From: Streptomyces lushanensis
GTDB taxonomy: Bacteria; Actinomycetota; Actinomycetes; Streptomycetales; Streptomycetaceae
DNA length: 49,198 nucleotides
Reading direction: 5' to 3'
Assembly: GCF_001700515.1 (NCBI RefSeq)
Contig: NZ_MAUD01000274.1
Location: 1-49,198 of the forward strand
Shown here: piece after piece, positions 1 to 9,600 of the stretch
Position numbering within the stretch: the first letter of the stretch is position 1
Layout of the letters: every line of letters starts with the position of its first letter
Translations under genes and position numbers: made by a program
Notes under the pieces: generated by a model
What the model saw: only the letters and a program-made list of their open reading frames with translations
Told to the model about the DNA's origin: nothing
Databases searched by the model: none

Positions 1-1185
1 GTCCGTGTGCTCGCCGAGCAGAGGCGAGCCGGTGATCGTGGGGGTGAAGTCGGAGAACTTGATCGGACTGCCGACCGTCAGATACGTGCCGCGCTGCGGG
101 TGGTCGACCTCGGCGACGGTGCCGCTGCGGCGCAGCGCCGGATCGTAGGCGATCTCCTTCATGCTGAGCACCGGCGCGCAGGGCACGCCGAACCTGCGGA
201 GGATGTCCACCGCCTCGTACTTGGTCTTGTCGGCCAGCCACTTCTCGATCTCCGCGAAGATCTCGAAGATGTGCGGCTGGCGGGCCTGCGCGGTCTTGTA
301 CGACGGGTCGTCGATCCACTCGGGCCTGCCGAGAGCCCGGCAGGTCTGGTCCCAGTCCTGCTCCTGGATGGTGAAGTAGACGTAGGCGTTGGGATCGGTC
401 TGCCAGCCCTTGCACTTGAGCACCCAGCCGGGCTGGCCGCCGCCGCCCGCGTTTCCGCCGCGGGGTACCACGTCGGTGAACTCGCCGTTCGGGTACTGCG
501 GGTACTCCTCGAGGTAGCCGACCTTCTCCAGGCGCTGCTGGTCGCGCAGTTTGACCCGGCACAGGTTGAGCACGGCGTCCTGCATCGACGCCGACACCTT
601 CTGTCCCGTGCCGGTCCGCTCGCGGGCGAGGAGAGCGGTGAGGATGCCGATCAGCAGGTGCATCCCGGTGTTGCTGTCACCGATCGCGGCGGCGCTGACG
701 GTCGGCGGGCCGTCCCAGAAGCCGGTGGTGGAGGCGGCGCCGCCGGCGCTCTGCGCGACGTTCTCGTAGACCTTGACGTCGGACCACGGCGAATCGTCGT
801 TGAAGCCCTTGACGGAGCCGTAGACCAGGCGGGGGTTGAGTTCCTGGATGTGTTCCCAGGGCAGGCCCATACGGTCCATGGCGCCCGGCGCGAAGTTCTC
901 GACCAGCACGTCGGCCTCACGGATCAGCTTCTCCATGACCTCCTTGCCCTCCGGAGTCTTGGTGTTGATCGCGAGGGAGCGCTTGTTGCTGTTGAGCATG
1001 GTGAAGTACAGGGCGTCGGCGTCGGGGACGTCGCGCAACTGGTGACGGGTCACGTCTCCGCCGTTGACGCGCTCGACCTTCAGCACGTCGGCTCCGAACC
1101 ACGCGAGCATCTGGGCGCAGGCCGGGCCGGCCTGGACCCCGGAGAAGTCGATGACCTTGATCCCGGTGAGCGGCAGGTCAGTCAT
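1..1185 (-). CDS. frc: Formyl-CoA:oxalate CoA-transferase (class III), 3' end outside window
   Basis: This gene transfers CoA from formyl-CoA to oxalate in the cytoplasm, giving oxalyl-CoA for the neighbouring decarboxylase. The reverse strand reads open from an ATG at 1185 to the window edge: 395 codons, beginning [20 protein letters not shown] and ending ...[10 protein letters not shown]. Family marks are the expected catalytic aspartate in IGDSNTGMH (about D170) and the glycine loop GGGGQP (about 247-252). The family is usually a little over 400 residues, so only the last few dozen are missing. It lies 58 nt downstream of oxc on the same strand, so the two are probably one operon. The pairing with oxc makes oxalate the likely acceptor; the call from sequence alone would be family III CoA-transferase. 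Confidence 0.9.
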   Translation of the reverse strand, partial: MTDLPLTGIKVIDFSGVQAGPACAQMLAWFGADVLKVERVNGGDVTRHQLRDVPDADALYFTMLNSNKRSLAINTKTPEGKEVMEKLIREADVLVENFAPGAMDRMGLPWEHIQELNPRLVYGSVKGFNDDSPWSDVKVYENVAQSAGGAASTTGFWDGPPTVSAAAIGDSNTGMHLLIGILTALLARERTGTGQKVSASMQDAVLNLCRVKLRDQQRLEKVGYLEEYPQYPNGEFTDVVPRGGNAGGGGQPGWVLKCKGWQTDPNAYVYFTIQEQDWDQTCRALGRPEWIDDPSYKTAQARQPHIFEIFAEIEKWLADKTKYEAVDILRRFGVPCAPVLSMKEIAYDPALRRSGTVAEVDHPQRGTYLTVGSPIKFSDFTPTITGSPLLGEHTD

Positions 1186-1243
1186 GATGGGGTTCCCTTC
1201 CGGGTGTGGGGTGGTGGTGCGGTGTCGGGGCCGTCGGGCGCGC

Positions 1244-3001
1244 TCACCGCTCGGCCGCCGGCGCACCGGTGGCCGCGGCCTCGACGCCCTGCGGGTTGAG
1301 GTTGGTGAGGTGGCCGCTCTCGGTGCCGGCGGTGGGGTCGATCACACAGTCCACGAGGGCGGGGCCGCCGGAGGCCAGCGCGTCGGTGAGGGCGTCGGTG
1401 AGTTCGCCGGGCGTGGTCACGTGGTAGCCCCGACCGCCGAACGCCTCGATCAGGCGGTCGTGGCGGGCCGGAAGCATCAGGGTGGTCGGCGACGGGTCGG
1501 CGGAGGCGGTGTTGTCCCCGTCGCCCCGGTAGATGCCGCCGTTGTTGAGGATGACGACCACGACGGGCAGCTCGTAGCGGCATATCGTCTCCAGCTCCAT
1601 ACCGCCGAAGCCGAAGGCGCTGTCGCCCTCGATGGCCACGACCGGGTCGCCGCTCTCGACGGCGGCAGCGATCGCGTATCCCATGCCGATCCCCATCACG
1701 CCCCAGGTGCCGCTGTCCAGCCGGTGGCGCGGCAGCTGCATGTCGATCACGTTGCGGGTGAAGTCGAGCGCGTTGGCCCCTTCGTTGACGACGTAGGCAC
1801 GGGGGTGCTCGTGCAGGACGTCCCGTATCGCCCGCAGTGCCCCGTAGAACTGCATCGGGTGCGGGTCGGCCCTGAGATGCTCGGCCATCGTGGCGGCGTT
1901 GTGCGCCGAGCGCTCGGCGAGCTCCTCGCGCCACCGCGCCGGGACATTGATCCGGCCGGGCTTGGCCCGCTCCAGGAGTGCCTCGACCACCGATCCGATG
2001 TCTCCGACCAGCGGAGCGGCGATGGGCTGGTTGCTGTCCAGCTCGGTGGGCTCGATGTCGACCTGGACGAACCGCGCGTCGGGGTTCCAGTGGGGTGGTT
2101 CGCCGTGGCTCAGCAGCCAGTTCAGCCGCGCGCCGAGCAGCATCACGACGTCGGCCCGGCGCAGCGCGAGCGAGCGAGCGGCGGCCGCCGACTGCGGGTG
2201 GTCGTCGGGAAGCAGGCCCTTGGCCATCGACATGGGCAGGAAGGGCAGGCCGGTGGTCTCGATGAGCTCCCGGATCCGCTGGTCCGCCCGCGCGTACGCG
2301 GCGCCCTTGCCGAGCACCACCAGTGGACGTTCGGCGCCGGCCAGCAGGTCGATCGCGCGGTCCACCGCCTCGGGCGCGGGAAGCTGGCTCGGCGCCGGGT
2401 CGACGACGCGCCACAGTGTGGCCGCGCCCGTCGCGGCGTCCACGACCTCGCCGAGCACCGCCGCGGGGATGTCGAGGTAGACACCGCCGGGGCGGCCGGA
2501 GACCGCGGTGCGGATCGCCCGGGCGACACCGCGGCCGATGTCCTCGACCCGGTCGACCCGGTAGGCGGCCTTGGCGAACGGCTTGGCCGCCGCCAGCTGG
2601 TCGAGCTCCTCGTAGTCGCCCTGCTTGAGGTCGACGATGTGCCGCTCGCTGGACCCGGAGATCTGGATCAACGGGAAGCAGTTGGTGGTGGCGTCCGCGA
2701 GCGCGACGAGCCCGTTGAGGAAACCGGGGGCGGACACCGTGAGGCAGATGCCGGGCCGCTTGGTCAGGAAGCCCGCCGCCGCCGCGGCGTGACCGGCGTC
2801 GCTCTCGTGCCGGAAGCCGATGTAGCGGATGCCGGACGCCTGGGCGACCCGGGCGAGATCGGTGACGGGGATGCCCACCACTCCGTAGATGGTGTGGACG
2901 TCGTTGAGCTTGAGCGCGTCGGCGACCAGATGGAAGCCGTCGGTCAGCCCGGTAGGGGCGTCGGCGGTCGCTGTGCCGCCCGGTGTGTAGTCAGTGACCA
3001 T
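1244..3001 (-). CDS. oxc: Oxalyl-CoA decarboxylase (ThDP-dependent)
   Basis: The enzyme decarboxylates oxalyl-CoA to formyl-CoA and CO2 and completes the oxalate cycle with frc. It has 585 residues, the normal length, with the three ThDP-enzyme domains in order: N-terminal PYR domain ([17 protein letters not shown] near residues 40-55), central domain, and C-terminal PP domain with the ThDP/Mg motif GDSAFGFG...ILNN. The ATG at 3001 is preceded by AGAGGA at suitable spacing. Much longer upstream extensions of the same frame are possible but run through non-coding-looking sequence. frc follows 58 nt downstream. The gene pair would let the cell use or detoxify oxalate, a common plant and fungal acid in soil. 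Confidence 0.93.
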   Translation of the reverse strand: MVTDYTPGGTATADAPTGLTDGFHLVADALKLNDVHTIYGVVGIPVTDLARVAQASGIRYIGFRHESDAGHAAAAAGFLTKRPGICLTVSAPGFLNGLVALADATTNCFPLIQISGSSERHIVDLKQGDYEELDQLAAAKPFAKAAYRVDRVEDIGRGVARAIRTAVSGRPGGVYLDIPAAVLGEVVDAATGAATLWRVVDPAPSQLPAPEAVDRAIDLLAGAERPLVVLGKGAAYARADQRIRELIETTGLPFLPMSMAKGLLPDDHPQSAAAARSLALRRADVVMLLGARLNWLLSHGEPPHWNPDARFVQVDIEPTELDSNQPIAAPLVGDIGSVVEALLERAKPGRINVPARWREELAERSAHNAATMAEHLRADPHPMQFYGALRAIRDVLHEHPRAYVVNEGANALDFTRNVIDMQLPRHRLDSGTWGVMGIGMGYAIAAAVESGDPVVAIEGDSAFGFGGMELETICRYELPVVVVILNNGGIYRGDGDNTASADPSPTTLMLPARHDRLIEAFGGRGYHVTTPGELTDALTDALASGGPALVDCVIDPTAGTESGHLTNLNPQGVEAAATGAPAAER

Positions 3002-3328
3002 GGTCCAGCGTCCTCTATATCGTGATTGCTCCTTATGGGTGCTTTTCTTCCAGTGTCGGTGACGAGTGGGAGGGTGTCCAAAGACCCGTCGCCGAGCCAT
3101 GAGCGAGTCCGCTCGCCGCCGTCGCCACGAACCGCAGCGTGTGACGAAGGACGGACAATCCGCAAGGTCGAGCGGGCTCTGCCTGAGTGACGGGGAACCG
3201 CCCGGCACCCCGGGCGGGGGTGGATCGGACGTCGACGCGTCCACCGATACGTCTGCGTGGCGCGGAGCGGAGAATGCCGCCGCACCCTGAGCGGACGGGT
3301 TCGCCCGGACAGGGCCTAAGGTGACTCC
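3002..3328. other. Divergent intergenic region, no gene seen
   Basis: This 327-bp stretch lies between the divergent oxc and SRPBCC genes. Open frames here have no family features and overlap each other, so none is called. The part next to oxc is the most AT-rich (3015-3052) and probably holds the oxc promoter. No clear -35/-10 pair or operator was recognised. Confidence 0.5.
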
Positions 3329-3799
3329 ATGTACTCGACGCGGGTCTCCCGGCGTGTGAACGCCTCGCGTGCGGCCGTCTACCGGGCGCTCCTGGACGCG
3401 GACGCGGTCGCGACATGGCGGGTGCCGGCCGGCATGAGCAGTCATGTGCACGCGTTCGATGCCCGCGAAGGCGGAGCGTTCCGCGTCTCCCTCACCTACG
3501 ACTCGCCGGTCGGCACCGGCAAATCGGCCTCACATACGGACACCTACCACGGCCACTTCGCGAAGCTCGTACCGGATGTGCAGGTGATCGAGGTCTTCGC
3601 GTTCGAGACCGCGGATCCCGCGCTTCAGGGCACGATGACGATGACGACCACGCTCACGGACGCGGACGGCGGCACGGAGGTCCTCATCAAGCACGACGGG
3701 ATCCCCGACGCTGTGCCCGCCGCCGACAACGAGACGGGCACGCGGATGGCACTGGCACATCTCGCGCGGCTCGTCGAGGCGGACGAGCGCCGCCGATAA
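3329..3799 (+). CDS. SRPBCC / AHSA1-like lipid-binding-fold protein
   Basis: This is a 156-residue cytoplasmic protein of the START/Bet v1-like fold related to the Aha1 C-terminal domain. Recognisable pieces are the N-terminal strand with RRVNASRAAVYRALLDADAVA, the WRVPAGM segment, the middle strands with EGGAFRVSLTYD, and a C-terminal helix with TRMALAHLARLVE after a GGTEVLIKHDGIP strand. These proteins usually bind hydrophobic ligands or help in stress responses, and no substrate can be inferred. It stands alone, transcribed away from oxc. Confidence 0.8.
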   Translation: MYSTRVSRRVNASRAAVYRALLDADAVATWRVPAGMSSHVHAFDAREGGAFRVSLTYDSPVGTGKSASHTDTYHGHFAKLVPDVQVIEVFAFETADPALQGTMTMTTTLTDADGGTEVLIKHDGIPDAVPAADNETGTRMALAHLARLVEADERRR

Positions 3800-3991
3800 C
3801 CCTTGATGGCGGTCGCCGCCGGTTCCACGGCCCGCTCGGCTGGATACGTGGCCGGCTCCCCCGTGCATACGATCATGTGTCCGTCGCGGTGTTTGCAGTG
3901 TCGTTTCGGCGATGAAATCACTGACCCATACGGGTGAGTTCGCGGCTGAGGGGCTTTTGCGGGCATCTGTGGTCTGCCTAAATCCGGGGTT

Positions 3992-4465
3992 GTGATCAAG
4001 AACCTCGTGTGGCGCGGCCTTCCCGCGCTCGCCCTCGCAGCCCTGCCCGTCCTCGCCGCCGTTCCCGCCGCCGACGCCGCGTCGAGCAGCCGTACCGTCC
4101 ACAGCGTGCGGGCCCAGGAGTCCCTGCGCGCCGACTCCCGCTTCTACGCACCCGCCACCCTCGGCAAGAACCAGGCATGGACCTCCGGCAACGGCCGAGC
4201 GATCCTGCGTGTCCAAAGCGACGGCAACGTCGTCCTCTACAAGGACAACCGCCCCGCCTGGCAGGCGCCGAACGTCTACCCCAACGCCGACCGCCTGGTC
4301 ATGCAGGAAGACGGCAACCTCGTCGTCTACAACAAGGCCGGCCAGCCCCTCTGGGCCGCCGGAACCTGGCACAAGGGCCGCTACCTCGCCGTCCAGGACG
4401 ACGGCAACGTCGTCGTCTACAACAACGCCAACCGGCCCGTGTGGGCCACCAACACCGGTGACTGA
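3992..4465 (+). CDS. Secreted bulb-type (mannose-binding) lectin domain protein
   Basis: This is a 157-residue exported protein. A GTG start gives a Sec signal peptide (Lys near the start, then an Ala/Leu-rich stretch to about residue 30 ending in AADAA). The mature part is one bulb-type lectin domain with three sugar-binding motifs of the QxDxNxVxY pattern: QSDGNVVLY, QEDGNLVVY and QDDGNVVVY. All three keep the Gln, Asp, Asn and Tyr ligands, so mannose-type binding is plausible at three sites. A strong hairpin follows the stop. The next genes encode secreted glycan-active proteins on the other strand, so a shared role in extracellular glycans is possible but not shown. Confidence 0.85.
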   Translation: MIKNLVWRGLPALALAALPVLAAVPAADAASSSRTVHSVRAQESLRADSRFYAPATLGKNQAWTSGNGRAILRVQSDGNVVLYKDNRPAWQAPNVYPNADRLVMQEDGNLVVYNKAGQPLWAAGTWHKGRYLAVQDDGNVVVYNNANRPVWATNTGD

Positions 4466-4483
4466 CCGGTAATCCGTCCAGAG

Positions 4484-4516
4484 AGCAGGGCCCGGACCCA
4501 TCGTCCGGGCCCTGCT
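4484..4516. terminator. Strong hairpin terminator between convergent genes
   Basis: A perfect 14-bp stem (AGCAGGGCCCGGAC and its complement) with a 5-nt loop begins 18 nt after the lectin stop. It lies downstream of both the lectin gene and the convergent GH99-like gene, so it may act in both directions. Confidence 0.85.
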
Positions 4517-4651
4517 TCCGTCACGACCGAGCAGACCGCCGGACAGGGTCCGTGGCCCGGCCGGTCCGGACGTCCGGGCCCTCCATGACCGCCTTCCGGC
4601 TGCCTCCCGGCTGGTTCCCTCGTTCGCGCCGCGGCTTCCCGGGCGCGCCGT

Positions 4652-6361
4652 TCAGTCCGCGTAGACGCTCAGTCCTGAGAGCTGACCCGCCGGCCAGCCC
4701 GTGTTCGCCGTGAACTGCACCCGTATGTAACGGGCCGACGGGCTGCCGGCGACAGGGAGCGTCACGGTGTTGCCGGTTGCCGGGTCGAAGCGCTGGCCGG
4801 CCTGGGGGATCAGGGTGGAGAAGGGGTTGTTGTCCGTCGCGCCCAGGACGGACAGGGTCTGGGTGCGGGCACTCCAGGCGGGGTTCGGGGGGAGGGACAG
4901 GACGATCCGTTTGACCGGCTGGGTGGAGCCGAGATCGACCTGGATCCACTGCGGGAAGGCGTTGTTGGCGCTCTCCCAGTAGGTGCCGCTGTCGCCGTCG
5001 ACGGCGTTGCCCGCGCCGTAGTTCTGCGTCTGGCTGCTCGCGCTCGCCGGCTTGCGGAGCGCGAGATCGCCGGTGGGCTGAGGCGGGTTGGTGCCACCGC
5101 CCGTCGGTGTGGGACGGACCGCGGTCAGGGCGAGCTGGCCCTTCAGCATCCGGCCGCCGTCGCCGGTGAGCCGCAGATAGTAGTCCGAGGAGCACGCCGT
5201 GCCGTCCTCGTCCAGGGCCCGGATACCCGAACCCGCGGGGATCTGCGAGGCGTTCTCGGCGGTCTTCGCGATCTGGTTGCCCTCGTTGAACTCGTCGAAC
5301 ATCGAGATGTAGATTCCCGCCACACCGATTCGGCACATGTTGTAGAACTGCCGCCACATGAAGTCGCCGTGCGCGCGGTGCCCCGACTGGAGATCGCCGG
5401 GCAGTACACAGGGCTGGTAGTCGATCCCGTAGGCGTCGCAGTGTGCCTGGTCAGGTGTGTTGACGTTGGCGTAGAAGTTGTCGGCGCCCGCGATGTTCCC
5501 GATCCGGCCGACCATCCACGGCGAGAGCATGTCGAAGGCGTGGTACACATCGAGGTATCCGGCTCGGGAGTCCTCGTTGCCGCTCCGCCAGTGTGTGGGC
5601 ACTCCGCCCATCACATAACAGCCCTGCGCCTTGAACCAGTTGACGACGTCCAGGCAGACCGCGGCCGACCATGTCTTGTTGGGCTCGTTGAAGCCGAAGC
5701 CCCAGATGCCGACCACCGGTTTGCCGTTCTGCCGGGCGTAGGCAGGCGATTCGGTGTGCGCCTTCATCTTCGCGAGCCAGTCCGCCTTCATCTCCGGCTG
5801 CATGTTCGTCCAGCCGGTGGCGTCGTACATGATGTAGAACTTCCGTCCGTACTTCTCGGCGGCGCTCCGCACCTTCCCCGCCATGGCGTCCCGCGTCGCT
5901 CCCTCACCGCCGTTGGGGTTGAAGCGCTGGAGGGCGGCGGTGTCCATGCCGTACTGCTGCATCCACGAGAAGTGCGTGTCGACGGTCTGCTGGTCGTACG
6001 AGGAGAACAGCGTGGCCGGCTGCCCGCTGCCGAGCGCCGGATAGGCGGTCCGGTAGGTGCGGGTGTAGTCGCGTACGTCGGGCCAGCTCACGATGGCGGT
6101 GTTGCTCGGGGACGGCGACTGGCCCCAGTTCTGCGACCAGTGCCACCAGCCGTTGATGGGCGCGCCGTCGCCGGAGCAGGCGAACCAGCCCTGGTAGCCG
6201 ACGGTGATCTTGCCGACGACATCTCCGGGCGGGGAGGCCGCCTGGGCGCCCTGGTCCCGGACGCTGAGGGCCTGCGCGCTCTGGGCCTGGGCGCCCAGGC
6301 CCGCCGCCGCTCCGGCGCCGGCCAATGCGGACGCGATGACGGTCCGTCGGGAAACGGCCAT
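4652..6361 (-). CDS. Tat-exported GH99-like glycosidase with C-terminal discoidin (CBM32-type) domain
   Basis: This is a 569-residue exported protein. The ATG at 6361 has GAGGA just upstream and gives a Tat signal (SRRTVIASALAGAGAAAG). Residues of about 48-430 form a TIM-barrel region resembling the GH99/GH71-like group: VGKITVGYQGWF at the start, then WGFGFNEPN, YVMGGVPTHWR and IYISMFDEFNEG with acidic residues where catalytic ones are expected. After a Pro/Gly/Thr linker, the last about 130 residues are an F5/8 type C (discoidin) domain (DLALRKPASASSQ ... WIQVDLGS ... YIRVQFT). It probably acts on mannose-containing or other extracellular glycans; the exact linkage is not predictable. The next gene upstream is another discoidin-bearing Tat enzyme. 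Confidence 0.8.
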   Translation of the reverse strand: MAVSRRTVIASALAGAGAAAGLGAQAQSAQALSVRDQGAQAASPPGDVVGKITVGYQGWFACSGDGAPINGWWHWSQNWGQSPSPSNTAIVSWPDVRDYTRTYRTAYPALGSGQPATLFSSYDQQTVDTHFSWMQQYGMDTAALQRFNPNGGEGATRDAMAGKVRSAAEKYGRKFYIMYDATGWTNMQPEMKADWLAKMKAHTESPAYARQNGKPVVGIWGFGFNEPNKTWSAAVCLDVVNWFKAQGCYVMGGVPTHWRSGNEDSRAGYLDVYHAFDMLSPWMVGRIGNIAGADNFYANVNTPDQAHCDAYGIDYQPCVLPGDLQSGHRAHGDFMWRQFYNMCRIGVAGIYISMFDEFNEGNQIAKTAENASQIPAGSGIRALDEDGTACSSDYYLRLTGDGGRMLKGQLALTAVRPTPTGGGTNPPQPTGDLALRKPASASSQTQNYGAGNAVDGDSGTYWESANNAFPQWIQVDLGSTQPVKRIVLSLPPNPAWSARTQTLSVLGATDNNPFSTLIPQAGQRFDPATGNTVTLPVAGSPSARYIRVQFTANTGWPAGQLSGLSVYAD

Positions 6362-6620
6362 GGGGGGTTCCTCGCAATCGGCTCTGCGTGTGGACGTGCG
6401 GGGAGGATCGCTGCTCTCGAAGAACGTGGTGGGGGTGCGAGTGCCAGTGCGGACGGCAGTGTGCGCGTCCCGGCGCACGCTGCCACCCCACACAACGTAG
6501 AGACCTGCCTGTCCATGGGCAAGACAAAGAGCTGAAAATTATTGACTGATCGACGTCAGATCCGAAGGACCAAGCGAAATTCCCGTTCGGTCGGAGCCGA
6601 GGACGACAGCCGGGAGCCGG
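6362..6620. other. Upstream region of the GH99-like gene
   Basis: This is non-coding. It has a locally AT-rich patch (6535-6545) and a TGAC-N8-GTCA interrupted repeat at 6543-6558. The part CGACGTCAGATC has a close counterpart (CGATGTCAGATC) upstream of the GH2 gene in the same orientation, so it may be a shared control site. No confident -35/-10 pair was found. Confidence 0.4.
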
Positions 6621-6660
6621 GGCGTCCCGTACAGGAGCCCCGGCTCCTGTACGGGACGCC
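6621..6660 (-). terminator. Very long perfect hairpin terminator after the GH2 gene
   Basis: A 19-bp perfect inverted repeat with arms at 6621-6639 and 6642-6660, almost without a loop, begins 20 nt after the stop of the reverse-strand GH2 gene. In RNA the loop would open to about 4-6 nt. Confidence 0.85.
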
Positions 6661-6680
6661 CTCTACGGCGTGTCCGTGCC

Positions 6681-9600
6681 TCAGGCGTTCACCGAGACGG
6701 CGGCCACGTTGTATCCGTCCAGCGACAGACGGGGCCGGCCCGACGGGAGCGCCTCGGCGGGCCAGGACACGGTGATCGTCCGGGCCTCGTCGGGCAGCAG
6801 CCACAGATAGTTGTCGCCGTACAGAGTCGGCAGAACCCGCTCACCGGTGCGCGCGTCCCGCAGCGAGAGCCTGACCATCGCCGCGACCGACGAACCCCGG
6901 TTGTGCACCCGCGCCGTGAGCTCCCCGCGCTCCCCCGACCTGGTCACCCGGCCCGGGTCCACGGACACCTTGGTCCTGCGGACCGTGTTGAGGGCCCGCA
7001 TGTCCTTCGGTTCGCGGTAGCGCCAGTAGGTGTTCTCCGACAGCACACGTCCCCGCGCGTCCGTGAGACTCAGCCGCAGCAGATGGAAGGCCGGCAGGTC
7101 CTCCGTCAAAGCGGCCGTGAACACCGGCGTGGTCGCCGAGCCCTTGAGGTCCGCCTGCCGGCGCTTCTCCGCGCCGATCCGGCGGCCGTCGAGGCCGTAG
7201 CACCGCGCGACGACCACCGCGCCGGAGATGTCCCGCGGTGTGTGGTTGACCGCCATGACACGCCAGTCGTTCGGGTCGGCCTGCACATGGAGGGTCTCGC
7301 ACGCGGTCCGGGCACCGTAGTAGGTGCCATTGACATCGAAGTCGTAGTCATAGGTCTGCCACACCGTGCTGTACCAGGCGGGGTGCGACATCCACAGCAT
7401 CAGACCGCTGGCGTCCTCCCACAGGCGGGCGTTCCACGCCTCGAACATGGCCCTGGTGTTCTCGTAGTTGACGAACTGCGCCTTGCGGCAGAAGTCCTCC
7501 AGGCCCTGCGCGGTGCCGAGCCGCTCCTCGATCGCCGCCCGGTAGTTCTGCGGCGCCTGATTGCCCCGGGTGCTCCAGTCGTGGTAAAGCCACGCGCCGC
7601 CGATCGGCCACTCCGGCCCGTCGCCGACGAGGTTGCGCATCGTCTCGGCCGTGGACACCGTGGGCATACCGATCTCGGTGTGGAAACCGTAGCTCTCACC
7701 GGCGAAGGTCGAGGGCGAGAAGTAGCGCGCGGGCTCGACCCAGCCGTACGGGCCGCCGCCTGAGACGATGCCGCCGGCCGAGTTGTTCTGGTACAGCAGA
7801 CCGGGCGCCTCGGCCGTGACCGCCTCCCGCATCCCGGTGTCGATCGCCTCCGGCGGATTGCCCTCGTTGGCGCCGCACCACACCGCGATGCTCGGGTGGA
7901 TCCGGTAGCGCCGCACGGTGTCCCGGGCGAGGCTGTTGAACGCGTCGTGGTCCGGCGGGTCCATGGCCCAGGCGTTCGGGAAGTCGTTCCAGACCAGGAT
8001 GCCGTGCTCGTCGCAACTTGCGTAGAACTCCTCGCGGTTGCTGCTCCCGACCCAGTTGCGGATCATGGTGAAGTTCATGTCCCGGTGCATCCGCACGGCC
8101 GCGTCGATCCGCCCGGCCGGCATACGCCGCAGCAGTTCGTCCCAGCCCCAGTTGCCGCCCCGGCAGAACACCCGCACCCCGTTGACACTGATCTTCAGCG
8201 GTACGGTCGTGTTGTCGACGGAGGTCACGTCGCGCCACGACTCGCCGTCGTCGGAGACCTGGATGGTGTACGACCTGGCGTACGCGGACTCCCAGACGAT
8301 GGCGACCCGGTCGAAGGAGACCGACTCGCCGAGGTCGACCTGGATCCACTCGCCGTCCCGGTAGGCCGACGACCAGCGTGTCGCGCCGTTCCCGTCGACC
8401 GCGTTGGCCGGTCCGCTCCCGTCCTCCGAGGAGGAGGCGGTCGCGTTCTTGCGCAGCGCCAGATCCGTGCCGGGACGGTTGCCGTCCACCACGGACAGGC
8501 TCCACATCGAGCAGCCCCAGCTCGTCGCCCTCCTGGTGCAGAGCACCCTCACATGGCGGGCCTTCTGAGCGGCGAACCCGGTGCTCTGCAGGCTCGCGCT
8601 GCCGCCGGTGAACGGCAGCGGCACGGCGGAGTTGTCGACCGTCCTCACCTCGGTCCACGAGTCGCCGTCGGCCGACACCTCGATCGTGTACGTCTTCGCG
8701 TAGGCCCGCTCCCAGGTGATGACGGCCCGGTCGAAACGGACGGCGGAGCCGAGGTCCACCTGTACCCACTGGTCGTCCTCGAACGCCGAGGACCAGCGCG
8801 TCCGCGGATTCCCGTCGGTCACATTGCCCGCCGCGTTGCCCGGATCGTCCGCCGAGGAGGCGGTGGCCTCCCGGCCGAGAGCCAGGTCGATGTCGGCCCG
8901 GGAGCTGTCCACGACCGCGAGGCCCCACATCGACGAGCCCCAGTCGGTGGCGCGCGTCCGGCACAGGACGCGGAGGTAACGGGCCGTCCGCGGGGCGAAG
9001 TCCACCGTCTCCGCGTACGAGTCGGTCGCGGACTGGAACGTCAGCGGGATGTCGTACTCGTAGCCGAACTGCCGTATGCCGAAGCGGGAGGTGCGCCGGT
9101 CGCTCTCCCGCCCGTCGGCCGACACGACCAGCGTGAGCTCGTGGAGGTTCGGCTCGCCGTAGCCGTTGGGCCACCACAGCTCCGGATCGCGCAGCCGCAG
9201 CTGCGGATCGGTGGCGGGAGAGAAGACGACATCGGCCGAGCCGCCGCCGGGCACCGTGACCGACCGGGACACCTTGACGCGGCCGAAGGCCGCCGAGACC
9301 GTGACGCGCCGGCTGCCCGTGGCGGCGTTGCGGACCGGGACGACGACGGTGAGCTCGGCGGTACGGGTGTCCGGCAGATCCGGCAGTACGGAGTCCACGC
9401 GCGGGTCCCCGAGGACCACGTCACCGGTGGACCGCAGCCGCACGTGGTTCCAGATCCCGGCGGCCCGGTCGCGTACCGCCGGCATCCAGTCCCACCCGGA
9501 GGAGGCCAGATAGGTCGGCGAGTTGCGGTTCATCGTCGTCGCGCCGGCGTCCACCCACGCGAGGCCCTCGGGCCCCTTGTCCGCCGGGCTGCCCGGGAAC

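Noticed and set aside
7..1299. 430-residue forward frame at the left edge
   Set aside because: It is the antisense of frc, which shows family motifs. The forward translation has none.
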